64,000 bases of DNA from CAVTHW01 sp963734625 (GTDB taxonomy: Bacteria; Acidobacteriota; Terriglobia; Bryobacterales; Bryobacteraceae): positions 248,001 through 312,000 of the forward strand of contig CAVTHW010000022.1 of NCBI GenBank assembly GCA_963734625.1, in the 5' to 3' direction. The translations under genes were made by a program, and so were the position numbers. Positions 17,058 through 26,509 of this stretch are shown here, piece after piece (the first letter of the stretch is position 1; the number at the start of each line of letters is the position of its first letter). The notes beneath the pieces are model-generated. The model saw only the letters and a program-made list of their open reading frames with translations. It was not told the DNA's origin and did no database searches.

Positions 17058-17591
17058 ATGGTTGACTCAACGGCTTACATGATTCGCGCCCATCGCGGCA
17101 TCCTGCCCAGGATAGCCGCATCCGCATATGTCGATCCCAGCGCCCAGGTGATTGGAGACGTGGAAATCGGTGAACGCTCCAGCCTCTGGGCTAACGTCGT
17201 GGCGCGCGCCGACGTCAGCACCATTCGTATCGGCGAGGAAACCAACGTCCAGGACAACTCGGTGCTCCATGGCGACGTGGACAAGCCCGTGGTGATCGGC
17301 AATCAGGTCACCGTCGGCCACTCCGCGGTGGTGCATGGCTGCCGGATCGAGGACGGTTGCCTTATCGGCATTGGCGCCGTCGTGCTGAACGGCGCGCGGA
17401 TCGGACAGGGCTCGGTGGTGGCCGCGGCATCGCTCGTGCCCGAGGGCGCCGAAGTCCCCCCGCGGAGCATGGTTCTCGGTGCTCCCGCCAAGGTGAGACG
17501 GCAGGTCACCGACCAGGAGACAGCCCGTTTTCAGGGCAATTGCGCGCACTACGTCCGGCTGGGACGAGTGTACAAGGAAGAGCTTCCGTGA
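17058..17591 (+). CDS. Gamma-carbonic-anhydrase-like hexapeptide-repeat protein
   Basis: This is a 177-residue left-handed beta-helix protein of the YrdA/PaaY/CaiE-like group. Hexapeptide repeats run from about residue 20 to 145. The three zinc-ligand histidines expected of gamma-carbonic anhydrases appear in VLHGDVD, VTVGHSAVVHGC. The conserved arginine and glutamine of the active site are in RADVSTIRIG and TNVQDN. It may hydrate carbon dioxide or act as an acyltransferase-like relative. An internal ATG at 17079 is an alternative start that fits many relatives. It is divergent from the S9 peptidase, and its stop overlaps the GTG start of hisS. Confidence 0.85.
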   Translation: MVDSTAYMIRAHRGILPRIAASAYVDPSAQVIGDVEIGERSSLWANVVARADVSTIRIGEETNVQDNSVLHGDVDKPVVIGNQVTVGHSAVVHGCRIEDGCLIGIGAVVLNGARIGQGSVVAAASLVPEGAEVPPRSMVLGAPAKVRRQVTDQETARFQGNCAHYVRLGRVYKEELP

Positions 17592-18841
17592 TTCACGCCG
17601 TAAAAGGCACCCGGGACATCCTGCCCCCTTCGAGCGACCTCTGGAACCTCGTCGAGCAGAGGACGCGGGACATCTTTCGCGTCTATAACTACCACGAGAT
17701 CCGCCCGCCGATCTTCGAGGAAACCCTCCTGTTCGCGCGCGGGGTGGGCGAAGAAACCGACATCGTCACCAAGGAGATGTATACCTTCGAGGACCGCGAC
17801 GGCTCCTCCCTCACGCTGCGGCCCGAGTGTACGGCTTCGGTGATTCGGGCCTATATCGAGCACCGCCTGGACCAGCAGCCGGGTCTGCTGAAGCTCTACT
17901 ACATGGGCCCCATGTTCCGCCGCGAGCGCCCGCAGAAGGGACGGTTCCGGCAGTTCTACCAGATCGGCGCGGAAGCCATCGGCTCCGAATCGCCGGCGGT
18001 GGACGCCGAGGTGATCGAACTGGCCGTCGAGATCCTGAGCCGCGCGGGCCTGGACGGGTTCCGGCTGTTGGTGAACTCGGTCGGCTGCCTGGAATGCCGC
18101 CCGAAATATATCGCCGCTTTGCGCGCCGAGCTTGGGAAGGTTGCCTCCACCCTCTGCGCCGATTGCCGCCGGCGGGCCGACACCAACCCGCTGCGGGTGC
18201 TGGACTGCAAGGTGGAAGCCGACCAGCCCGTGATCGGCAAGCTGCCCACTATCCTGGAGCATCTCTGCGAGGCCTGCCGGGTCCACTTTGACGCCGTGCA
18301 GCAATACCTCCGCGACCGGGGCCTGAATTTTGAGGTCATGCCCCGCCTGGTGCGCGGGCTGGATTATTACACCCGCACGACTTTCGAGATCACTCACGGC
18401 GCTTTGGGCGCGCAGAACTCAGTGCTCGGCGGTGGCCGTTACGACGGACTGGCGGAAAGCCTCGGGTCGAAGGTTCGCGCTCCGGGGATCGGCTTCTCGA
18501 TCGGCGAGGATCGCCTGCTGATGACCCTGGAGGAGACCCCCGTCTCCTACGGCGCGGCGGGGCTGGACTTGTTTATCGCCCCTCTTGGCGACACCGCGCA
18601 GCGCCACGCCGCCACGCTGGCCCGCCAGTTGAGGCGCCGGGGAAAGTCTGTCGAGTTGGGATTGGACGGGAAGTTGAAGCGGTCACTGGAACTCGCCAAC
18701 AAGCTGGGCGCGGCCTTCACTTTGATTCTCGGCGAGGATGAAATGGCGAGCGGCGTCTACCAGCTCAAGAATATGGCCAGCGGCGAACAGGTCACGGTAA
18801 CACCGGGCCAACTTCTCGATCTTTTGGGTTTAGGAACTTAA
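17588..18841 (+). CDS. hisS: Histidyl-tRNA synthetase
   Basis: This is a 417-residue class II aminoacyl-tRNA synthetase that charges tRNA-His. Motif 2 is seen as MFRRERPQKGRFRQFYQIG near residue 110. The histidine-specific signatures RGLDYYTRTTFE (near 258) and GGGRYDGL (near 282) are present, and the C-terminal anticodon-binding domain starts near residue 325. The length is normal. The start is GTG at 17588 with an AAGGAAGAG site, overlapping the previous stop. It is followed directly by aspS, a frequent bacterial gene pair. Confidence 0.95.
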   Translation: MIHAVKGTRDILPPSSDLWNLVEQRTRDIFRVYNYHEIRPPIFEETLLFARGVGEETDIVTKEMYTFEDRDGSSLTLRPECTASVIRAYIEHRLDQQPGLLKLYYMGPMFRRERPQKGRFRQFYQIGAEAIGSESPAVDAEVIELAVEILSRAGLDGFRLLVNSVGCLECRPKYIAALRAELGKVASTLCADCRRRADTNPLRVLDCKVEADQPVIGKLPTILEHLCEACRVHFDAVQQYLRDRGLNFEVMPRLVRGLDYYTRTTFEITHGALGAQNSVLGGGRYDGLAESLGSKVRAPGIGFSIGEDRLLMTLEETPVSYGAAGLDLFIAPLGDTAQRHAATLARQLRRRGKSVELGLDGKLKRSLELANKLGAAFTLILGEDEMASGVYQLKNMASGEQVTVTPGQLLDLLGLGT

Positions 18842-18842
18842 C

Positions 18843-20625
18843 ATGCAGGGTAGCGTATCTTTGGATTTTCTGGGCGAATTGCGCCGCACTCATACGTGCG
18901 GCCAGCTTCGAGCCTCCGACGAGGGCTCGCGCGCCCTCCTGATGGGCTGGGTTCACCGCCGTCACGATCTGGGCGGAATCATTTTCATTCACGTGAGGGA
19001 CCGCGACGGCATCACCCAGGCCGTCTTCCATGAGGATGCCGACCCGCGCGTCCACGCCCGGGCGGAGGAACTGCGCTCGGAGTACGTGGTTGCGGTCGAG
19101 GGCAGCGTCCAGCGGCGCACGCCGGAAACTGTCAATTCCACGGTGCCGACGGGTGAGATCGAATTGGTCGTGGACAAACTGTGGATTCTCAACGAATCCA
19201 AGACCCCTCCGTTCCCGATGGAAGAGGAAGTGGGCGTCAGCGAGGAAGCGCGGCTGAAGTATCGCTACGTGGACCTGCGCCGCCCGCGCATGCAGCGCAA
19301 CATTATTCTGCGCTCGAAGATGAGCTTCGCCGTCCGCGAGTTGCTTACTTCTCTGGGCTTCCTGGAAATCGAGACGCCGTTTCTGACGCGCTCCACTCCC
19401 GAGGGCGCCCGCGACTACCTGGTCCCCTGCCGGGTGCAGCGCGGCACGTTCTACGCCCTGCCGCAATCGCCCCAACTGAGCAAGCAGTTGCTCATGATCG
19501 GCGGCTTCGAGAAATACTTCCAGATTGTTCGCTGCTTCCGGGATGAGGACCTGCGGGCGGACCGCCAGCCGGAGTTCACCCAGATCGACATCGAGATGTC
19601 CTTCCCGCAGCAGGAACGGGTACTGGAAGTCGTTGAACCGTTGATCGAGAGGATCGCCGCCGTGGCGGGCCACCAGGTGCGGGCTCCATTCCCGCGTCTG
19701 ACCTTCCAGCAGGCCATGCGTTCTTACGGCACCGATAAGCCGGATTTGCGCATCCCGCCTTTTCACCCGGTCGAGGATCTCTTCCCCGGCTCGGGACTGA
19801 CCACCGAGGGATTGCCGCTGGTGGCCATCCATGTTCCCGAAGACCGGCACGCTCAGCCGGAAGGAGCGGGATGAGTTGAAGGCCTTCGGCCTCGAGCGCG
19901 GCCTGCGCGTCTATGATGACGTCAAGCGCCTGGATCGGGATTTCCCCGGTCCAATGGCATCGGTTCGGGAACGCACCGGCGCTGGCGTTGACGATTTGCT
20001 GCTGCTGGCCGGATGGCCCTCGGAGCCCAAAGGCCACCGGCCGGCCGACACCGTGCTCGCGGCCTGCGGGCAATTGCGGCTGTTCGCCGCCCAGAAGTAT
20101 AACGATCGCCACAAGCTGCTCGATCCCCGCGATTTCCGTTTCCTCTGGGTGGTCGAATTCCCCATGTTCGAATGGAGCGATGAGGAGCAACGCTGGGCCG
20201 CGGCGCACCACGCCTTCACCTCGGTTCACGATGAGGACATCGAAAAGCTCACCGCCGACCCGGCCAACTGCCGCGCCAAGTCTTACGACCTCGTGCTGAA
20301 CGGCGTCGAGCTTGGCTCGGGCTCGATCCGTATTCACCGCCGCGACGTGCAGTCGAAAGTGTTTGACGCCCTTGGATTCAGCGAGGAAGAAGCGCGGCAA
20401 AGATTCGGGTTCTTTCTGGAAGCCCTGGAATATGGCACCCCGCCCCACGGCGGAATCGCGCTCGGATTGGATCGCCTGGTCATGATCCTGAGCGGTGAGA
20501 ACTCGATTCGGGACGTGATTGCCTTCCCCAAGACCGCGCGGGGGACCGACCTGATGTGCGACGCGCCATCGGAGATCGCCGAGCGGCAGCTAAGAGAACT
20601 GGGGATCTCCTTCCGGCGGGGGTAG
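18843..20625 (+). CDS. aspS: Aspartyl-tRNA synthetase, interrupted by one frameshift
   Basis: Together the two frames encode an AspRS of about 593 residues, normal for the bacterial type with a GAD insertion. The N-terminal OB fold (LMGWVHRRHDLGGIIFIHVR), motif 2 (CFRDEDLRADRQPEFTQ) and the insertion domain are present, as is motif 3 (GIALGLDRLVMILSG). The frame breaks at CCC 19836-19838. Reading VAIHVP then KTGTLSRKERDELKAF needs one base fewer. The gene is essential and both halves are fully conserved, so a sequence error, or much less likely +1 frameshifting at CCC-G, is a better explanation than a pseudogene. It begins one base after hisS ends. Confidence 0.9.
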
Positions 20626-21249
20626 CCGGAGAGCCTGCCACCAGACGTACAGGCAGAACAAGTGCGACAGGACGATGATCAGGTCGCCGGGTGTCATGAG
20701 GGGCCGAGTCAGTTCGCGCACCGCGTGGCCGATCGCTTTGCCTGCCATCTGAATCCCCATCCCTCCGCTGATCATTAGCAACGTGCGGTCAGCGCGCCGG
20801 GACCGAATGAGGACCGCCCACAGCGCGAGATTGAGGATGACGGCAATGAAGCCGAGGTCGCGGGCGAATGCGGTCATCCAGGCCCAGAACTCCGCATTTC
20901 TAGTTACATAGAGCGAGATGATGGACAACGCGGCCACTCCGGGGCCCAGCAGCTTCGCCCCCTTCAGGCGGCTGCGCCCGTGGCCCAACCCCTCATGAAT
21001 CAGCACGATCACGAGGGCAAAAATAAGGACTTGCCGAACGGTGTCATTCGCCCAGTAGTACCTGGATATTCTGGAATGGATGTCCTGGCTGTAGAAGGCA
21101 GCGGCCTCTACAACTGTTGTCAGGAGCAGCACCACCATATAGGCGAAGAGCCCCTTGAGCTGGCGCCAGCCCCTTCGCATAAGAGCGGCAATAACCAGAA
21201 TCTGTAAGCCCACCCCGGCCACAAGAGTGGTTGACCAAACATAAAGCAT
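20590..21249 (-). CDS. Multipass membrane protein of unknown function
   Basis: This is a 219-residue protein with about six or seven hydrophobic helices, starting MLYVWSTTLVAGVGLQILVI and ending in a short charged tail (PPPEGDPQFS). I recognise no domain. I prefer the ATG at 21249 because GGAG lies a few bases upstream; an in-frame upstream ATG would add 19 hydrophilic residues. The last 36 bases overlap the 3' end of aspS on the other strand. The topology (short loops, several tryptophans) suggests a small integral sensor or transporter-like protein, but no role can be assigned. Confidence 0.6.
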   Translation of the reverse strand: MLYVWSTTLVAGVGLQILVIAALMRRGWRQLKGLFAYMVVLLLTTVVEAAAFYSQDIHSRISRYYWANDTVRQVLIFALVIVLIHEGLGHGRSRLKGAKLLGPGVAALSIISLYVTRNAEFWAWMTAFARDLGFIAVILNLALWAVLIRSRRADRTLLMISGGMGIQMAGKAIGHAVRELTRPLMTPGDLIIVLSHLFCLYVWWQALRLPPPEGDPQFS

Positions 21250-21402
21250 CGAGCTCCGATCGAAACCCAGTGTCCGAGGACGGAACTCCATTCTAGACCG
21301 ATTCAAACTCGCCGGCCACTCCCCGTCGACCGTGGATCAGCGGTGTCCGCAACCAACCGCGGCCGACGGGGAACGGCAAGGGAGTTCAAGGAGAACCCCG
21401 CT

Positions 21403-22100
21403 TTATGCAACCTTAGGATCGGGCGGAGGCGGAGGCAGCGGGCTCTGCGCGACCTTCGGATCGGGCGGAGGCGGAGGCAGCGGGCTCTGCGCTACCTTCG
21501 GATCGGGCGGAGGCGGCGGCAGTGGGCTCTGCGCGACCTTCGGATCGGGCGGAGGCGGAGGCAGTGGGCTCTGCGCGACCTTAGGATCGGGCGGAGGCGG
21601 AGGCAGCGGGCTCTGCGCGACCTTCGGATCGGGCGGAGGCGGAGGCAGTGGGCTCTGCGCAACCTTCGGATCGGGCGGAGGCGGAGGCAGCGGACTCTGC
21701 GCAACCTTCGGATCGGGCGGAGGCGGAGGCAGCGGGCTCTGCGCAACCTTCGGATCGGGTGGTGGCGGAGGCAGCGGGCTCTGCGCAACCTTCGGATCGG
21801 GTGGTGGCGGAGGCAGCGGGCTCTGCGCGACCTTCGGATCGGGTGGTGGCGGAGGCAGCGGGCTCTGCGCGACCTTCGGATCGGGCGGAGGCGGAGGCAG
21901 CGGACTCTGCGCAACCTTCGGATCGGGTCGGTAGGCGGAGGCAGCGGACTCTGGCTGATGGTTATCGACGGGAGATCCGGCAGCAGGCTGCTGCCGAAGG
22001 TCGGAACGGAACCGCTGGCCGCGAGGCTGGCGCAGGTCCCCGCAATGAACAATAGGCAAACTACTATGTAGGTCGCCTTGCTTTCAATCAGCTTCGGCAT
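21403..22100 (-). CDS. Exported proline-rich repeat protein, frame broken in first repeat
   Basis: From ATG 22100 (AAGGAG site 8 bases upstream) the protein starts with a signal peptide (ATYIVVCLLFIAGTCASLAA). It then enters a 14-residue repeat, QSPLPPPPPDPKVA, present about 12 times and ending at the TAA at 21403. In the first repeat two extra bases (plus-strand T at 21928 and 21932, compared with the other units) shift the frame, so that the signal peptide would lead into an arginine-rich misread. Removing both joins signal and repeats. The product would be a stiff polyproline-type extracellular or periplasmic spacer protein. No family is recognised. Confidence 0.6.
21411..21945. repeat. 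42-bp tandem repeat array (about 12 units)
   Basis: A 42-base unit (plus-strand core GGATCGGGCGGAGGCGGAGG, then CAG and TCTGCGC segments) repeats head to tail about 12 times with few substitutions. Because 42 is a multiple of 3, every frame stays open on both strands. Only the minus-strand reading that follows the signal peptide makes biological sense. Copy number is likely to vary. Confidence 0.9.
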
Positions 22101-22385
22101 CGTGATCTTCTCCTTAGTGACAGGGATATCGCTTAGTTCCACGAGGTGATTTCCTCCCGGAACGGCGTTCTCAGCTCAGTGAGAAACCAGATTCTATTCG
22201 GGGAATCGCAGGGGTGCCACTAAGATGATTCTGCATTCTACTTCGGGGTGGTCTACCGCTGGCGAGTAAACTGATCGGTCTTCGTCGCAGAAAGATTGAG
22301 AAATAATCCGGCGTCGTCCAACTACGATCCTGAATAGATTCAGTCGAAGTAGTGATCTCAAGGGAATTGCACGGAAGGGGCGCGA

Positions 22386-23033
22386 ATGACGGAATTCACT
22401 CCGGGAGCAACGGTTGGAATCTGCGATACACAACCCATCATGGCCGCCGGCGTGCGTGCCGTAATTGCCTCCCACGCCGACCTGGAGTTCGCCTGGACGG
22501 CATCGAGCCTGGATGAGGCAGCTAGAATGGTCCGCCTTCACCCCCCCTCTGTCCTGCTGGTGGACAAGGCTCTGGGCATAAACGGCCTGCTCCACTGGAT
22601 TCTCAGTCTCAGTGCATCGAGGCCGGCCACGGCGTTCGTGGTCTGGGGAGCGTCGCTGACCGAGGCCGAGGCGCTGCGTCTGGTGCAGGCCGGGGCCAAG
22701 GGCGTCATGCGCAAGGCGGCAACGCCGGAGGCGCTGGCAGCTTGCCTTCGCGCCGCCGGTAGGGGCTCGGTTTGGCTGGAGGATGTGATCTTCCGCGCGG
22801 GCAACAGAGGAGTTGAACGCTCCCGCTCCGACGTCACGCCCAGGGAAGAGCAAGTGCTTTCCCTTGTGGAGCAGGGCCTGACCAACGGGGAGATCGGCCG
22901 TGAACTCGGCATCCGGCCGGGAACGGTAAAGATCCACTTGAAGCATATATACGGCAAGACCGGCATGCACGGCCGCTACCACCTGGCTTTGTCAGCGTTG
23001 GAAAACCGGGGCGCCCTGTCGATGACAGCCTGA
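22386..23033 (+). CDS. LuxR/NarL-type response regulator with weak receiver domain
   Basis: This is a 215-residue protein. Residues 8-125 have the receiver fold (VGICDTQPIMAAGVRAVI, with VLLVDK providing a plausible acceptor aspartate), but the usual lysine region is altered. Residues 145-205 are a LuxR helix-turn-helix (VTPREEQVLSLVEQGLTNGE, then PGTVKIHLKHIYGKTG). A good GGAAGGGG site precedes the ATG. No sensor kinase gene is adjacent. The gene is divergent from the proline-rich repeat gene across a 285-base spacer and could regulate either that gene or the exported protease pair downstream. The target is unknown. Confidence 0.83.
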   Translation: MTEFTPGATVGICDTQPIMAAGVRAVIASHADLEFAWTASSLDEAARMVRLHPPSVLLVDKALGINGLLHWILSLSASRPATAFVVWGASLTEAEALRLVQAGAKGVMRKAATPEALAACLRAAGRGSVWLEDVIFRAGNRGVERSRSDVTPREEQVLSLVEQGLTNGEIGRELGIRPGTVKIHLKHIYGKTGMHGRYHLALSALENRGALSMTA

Positions 23034-23066
23034 GGAAGACCCCGCCTCACATGCTATCCTGTTGAC

Positions 23067-24740
23067 GTGACCCGGCTTGTCAGACTTGTGGTTCTGGGTC
23101 TTTGCGCCACCTTTTGCTTTGCCCAGGCCCCTTTATTGTCCGGGATTCTCGGCGAGGAGCTGAACCGTAACTTTCAGATTCTCAAGGAGAAAGGCGACCC
23201 AGCCCCGTATTTCATGTCCTATACGGTGACCGAGCAGGAGGCCTGCAGCGTCACCGCGACGCTGGGGGCGCTTCAGAGCAGCGTTTGCAGCCGCTCCCGC
23301 CTGCTCGATGTCAGCCTGCGCGTGGGGAGTCCGGCGCTCGACAACTACCACCGCTCGCAGGGGGATCGTCCCGTCTTCACCTCCGCGGTTCAGATCCCCA
23401 TTGAAGACAACCCGGGCGCTATCCGCCGGCGGTTGTGGCTGGAAACGGACCGCATCTATCGGCTGGCGGCGGAACGCTTTATCAAGATCCAGACCAGCAC
23501 GCAAGTCAGGCTGGCTGCCAGCGATGTCCCTCCGGATTTCACGGTGGAGAAGCCGGTGACCTACGGCGAGTCCGTGCCTCTCCTGAATTTCTCCATGGCC
23601 GACTGGGAGAATCGCGCGCGCAAGTGGTCCGCTTTCTTCGTCAATGAGCCCGGCATTCTGACCTCCAGAGCCGCGGTCGGCATTCAACGGGAGACCAAGT
23701 ACCTGGCCAGCACGGATGGGACGCGCCTGACGCACGGGCGCGGATTCGCCCGCATTTTGATCATTGCCGGGACGGAAGCGCCCGACGGAATGGCACTGTC
23801 CACGGCCGAGACTTTCGATGCGGAGAGCGCCGCCGGACTTCCGGACGACAAGACGGTTCTGGCAACGGTGGCGCGCTTGGCCAAGCAGATTAACGACCTG
23901 AGCGCCGCGCCCATCGCCGAGCCGTTCGTGGGGCCCGCCATCCTTTCCGGCCGCGCCGCCGGCGTCTTCTTTCACGAGATCTTCGGGCACAGGGTGGAAG
24001 GCCACCGGCTAAAGGACGAAGCCGAAGGCCAGACTTTCAGCAAGAGCGTCGGCACCAAGGTTCTGCCCGAGTTTTTGTCGGTTTCGTTTGATCCGACCCG
24101 CAAGAGCGTAAACGGCGTGGATTTGAACGGTTATTACAAGTACGACGACGAAGGCGTGCCGGCGCAACGGGTCGCCGTCGTTGAGTCCGGCGTTTTGAAG
24201 ACCTTCCTGTTGAGCCGGTCGCCGGCGCGCCCCGGCGACCAGTCCAACGGTCACGGCCGCAGGCAGCCGGGTTACGAGGTCGTCTCGCGCCAGTCCAATC
24301 TGTTTGTTGATTCTTCGCAGCAGGTCTCCGATGACCGGCTGCGGGAAATGCTGAAGGAGGAGGTCCGGCGGCAGAACAAGCCATACGGCCTCTACTTCCA
24401 GGAGGTGTCCGGCGGCTACACGCAGACTGCGCGAGGCGGCTTGCAGGCCTTTACCGTCATCCCGATCGTGGTCTACAGGGTTTACGCGGACGGACGCCCG
24501 GACGAACTGGTACGGGGCGCCGATATCGTCGGCACGCCGCTGGCGAGCTTCTCGAAGATCCTGGCCACGTCGGACCGTTTGGCCGTTTTCAATGGATACT
24601 GCGGCGCCGAGTCGGGCAGCGTGCCGGTTTCAGCCATTTCCCCGGCGCTCCTCGTCTCCGAAATAGAAACTCAGAGGAAGCAGACCTCCTCCGACCGTCC
24701 GCCGTTGCTGCCGCGGCCGCCCGTTGGTGCGCCGCAGTGA
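23067..24740 (+). CDS. Exported TldD-like metalloprotease
   Basis: This is a 557-residue TldD/PmbA-family protein. The zinc motif HEIFGHRVEGH (HExxxH type) lies near residue 304, so this is the catalytic, TldD-like partner. Unlike cytoplasmic TldD it starts with a signal peptide (MTRLVRLVVLGLCATFCFA) and is therefore periplasmic. Residues 25-200 are a divergent N-terminal extension. The C-terminal half has family motifs such as GYYKYDDEGVPAQRV and GADIVGTPL. The start is GTG at 23067. It overlaps the next gene by 4 bases (GTGA). Together they resemble a TldD/TldE heterodimer used for peptide maturation or degradation; the substrate is unknown. Confidence 0.85.
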   Translation: MTRLVRLVVLGLCATFCFAQAPLLSGILGEELNRNFQILKEKGDPAPYFMSYTVTEQEACSVTATLGALQSSVCSRSRLLDVSLRVGSPALDNYHRSQGDRPVFTSAVQIPIEDNPGAIRRRLWLETDRIYRLAAERFIKIQTSTQVRLAASDVPPDFTVEKPVTYGESVPLLNFSMADWENRARKWSAFFVNEPGILTSRAAVGIQRETKYLASTDGTRLTHGRGFARILIIAGTEAPDGMALSTAETFDAESAAGLPDDKTVLATVARLAKQINDLSAAPIAEPFVGPAILSGRAAGVFFHEIFGHRVEGHRLKDEAEGQTFSKSVGTKVLPEFLSVSFDPTRKSVNGVDLNGYYKYDDEGVPAQRVAVVESGVLKTFLLSRSPARPGDQSNGHGRRQPGYEVVSRQSNLFVDSSQQVSDDRLREMLKEEVRRQNKPYGLYFQEVSGGYTQTARGGLQAFTVIPIVVYRVYADGRPDELVRGADIVGTPLASFSKILATSDRLAVFNGYCGAESGSVPVSAISPALLVSEIETQRKQTSSDRPPLLPRPPVGAPQ

Positions 24741-26507
24741 CGCGCCGTTCGTTCGTCGCTTTGTCCGCGGGCGCCGGCGCCCTGGCCAGGGCGCAACAGT
24801 CGCCGCGGGAAGATGACGCCGTGCTGCGCGCCATGCGCGACGAAATGGAGCGCTCGCGCAGCCTGCGCATCGTGAGCCTGGACGGCCCCTACTTTATCGA
24901 ATACGCGGTCCACGACTCCGGGGGCTTGATGGTCACCGCGAACCTGGGCGCCCTGACGAGTGTGGTAGAAAACCGGTCGCGTCTTCCCCGGATCCGGGTC
25001 AGGGTTGGCGACTACCAGTTCGACGACGGTAACTACGTGCTTAGCGGCAGTCAATTCGGCTCCCGCTACGACCTTGGGGCCTTTCCGGTCGACGACGACT
25101 ACGCGGCCATGCGCCAGTACTTCTGGCTGGCGACGGACTCGGTCTACAAGTCCGCGCTGGAGGTCATAGCCCGGAAGAGGGCGGCGCTGAAGAACGTCAA
25201 CGCCTCCGACCAACTGCCCGATTTCTCCAAGGCGGAGGCCACCTCGCTGGTGCTCGCCAAGCCGAAGCCGGAGTTGCGGCAAGAGCCCTGGAAGTCGCGG
25301 GTCCGCACTCTGTCCGCCTTGTTCGCCTCCCACCCCAGGATCACCGATTCGCGGGTCCAGTTTGAAGCCGGCATGGGATCATTCTATCTGGCGAATTCCG
25401 AAGGAACCGTGATCAGAGTTCCCGAGGGCGCCGCCACGTTTGAGATCAGAGCCAGCGCTCTGGCGCCGGACGGCATGCTGGTGCGCGACGCCGTCAGTTT
25501 TAACGCGCACGAGTTGGACGAGTTGCCCGCGGAGGAAGAACTGCGCCGCGGCGCCGAGACTGTCGCCGGGAACGTCGAGGCCCTGTTGGACGCTCCGCGA
25601 GGCGAAGCTTACTTGGGGCCAGTGCTCTTCGAACCCACCGCCGCGGCCCAGTTCATGGCGGAACTGCTGGGGAGGAATTTGCCTCTGCGGCGCAGATTCG
25701 TGTCCGAGCCGGGGCGCTCGACCGCGTTTGTCCCCAGCGAGATGGAAGGGCGGCTGGGAGCCCGTATACTCCCCGACTGGATGGATGTCGTCGACGACCC
25801 CACCGCCACCCAATGGCAAGGTCGCCCGCTGTTTGGCCGCTACTTGGTCGATCTGGAGGGAGTTATCCCCAAGCCGCTGGTTATCGTGGAGAAGGGGGTA
25901 TTGCGGAACTATTTGATGACCCGCCAGCCCATGCGCGGCGCGGAAGGCTCCAACGGCCGGGCGCGGCTGCTGGGAGGGCTGGGGGCCAATGCGGCTTCCT
26001 TCAGTAGCCTTTTCGTGCGCGCCACGGGCGCCGTGGCGCTCCCCGAGTTGAAGAAGCAATTGCTGGATCTGGCCCGCCAGCGGAACCTGCCGTACGGGAT
26101 TCTCGTCCGCAAGATGGACTACCCCTCCACGGCCTCCTCCAGCGAGTACCGGAGGATGCTCAGCAGGGCTTCGACCGGCGGGCGGCGGCAGTCGCCCGGT
26201 GAGCCAGCCGCTGCTGGCCTATCGGGTCTACGTCGACGGCCGCGAGGAACTGGTGCGCGGCCTGTGGCTCAAGGGCGTTCAGGTCCGGACTCTTAGGGAC
26301 ATCGTGGCGGCGGGCGGTGAGCCGGCCGTCTTCGAATACCAGGAAAACGGGGCGCCATTTGCCCTGACCGGAGCGGGCAGTTTCGTAGCGGAAAGTTCGG
26401 TCATCGCGCCGGGCCTTTTGTTTGACGAGCTCCAACTGGAGAGGGCTGAAGAGGACCTGCCGACGCTGCCGATCGTCCCGGCCCCACCCCTCGCCGCGCC
26501 TCGCTGA
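24737..26507 (+). CDS. Exported TldE/PmbA-like partner, zinc motif lost, one frameshift
   Basis: This is the second TldD/PmbA-family protein, about 589 residues when the frame is repaired. It begins with a Tat-like or Sec signal (MTRRSFVALSAGAGALARAQ). At the place of the zinc motif it has FMAELLGRNLPLRRRF, without the histidines, so it is predicted to be non-catalytic, as TldE is relative to TldD. The frame breaks at CCC 26195-26197. Removing one C joins ASTGGRRQSP to VSQPLLAYRVYVDGREELVR, which restores the conserved C-terminus. It is translationally coupled to the TldD-like gene and ends 2 bases before lptFG. Confidence 0.78.
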
Positions 26508-26509
26508 GT

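Noticed and set aside
21411..21945. CRISPR-like array
   Set aside because: The 42-base units follow each other without spacers and encode a regular 14-residue peptide, so this is a coding tandem repeat.
23067..24740. Cytoplasmic gyrase modulator TldD
   Set aside because: The protein begins with a clear signal peptide and has a long divergent N-terminal region, so an exported role is more likely.
18843..26507. Programmed +1 frameshifting at CCC-G in aspS and the TldE-like gene
   Set aside because: The sites fit a slippery pattern, but similar one-base lesions occur in many unrelated genes of the window, so insertion error is simpler. No stimulatory element or hungry stop codon is visible.
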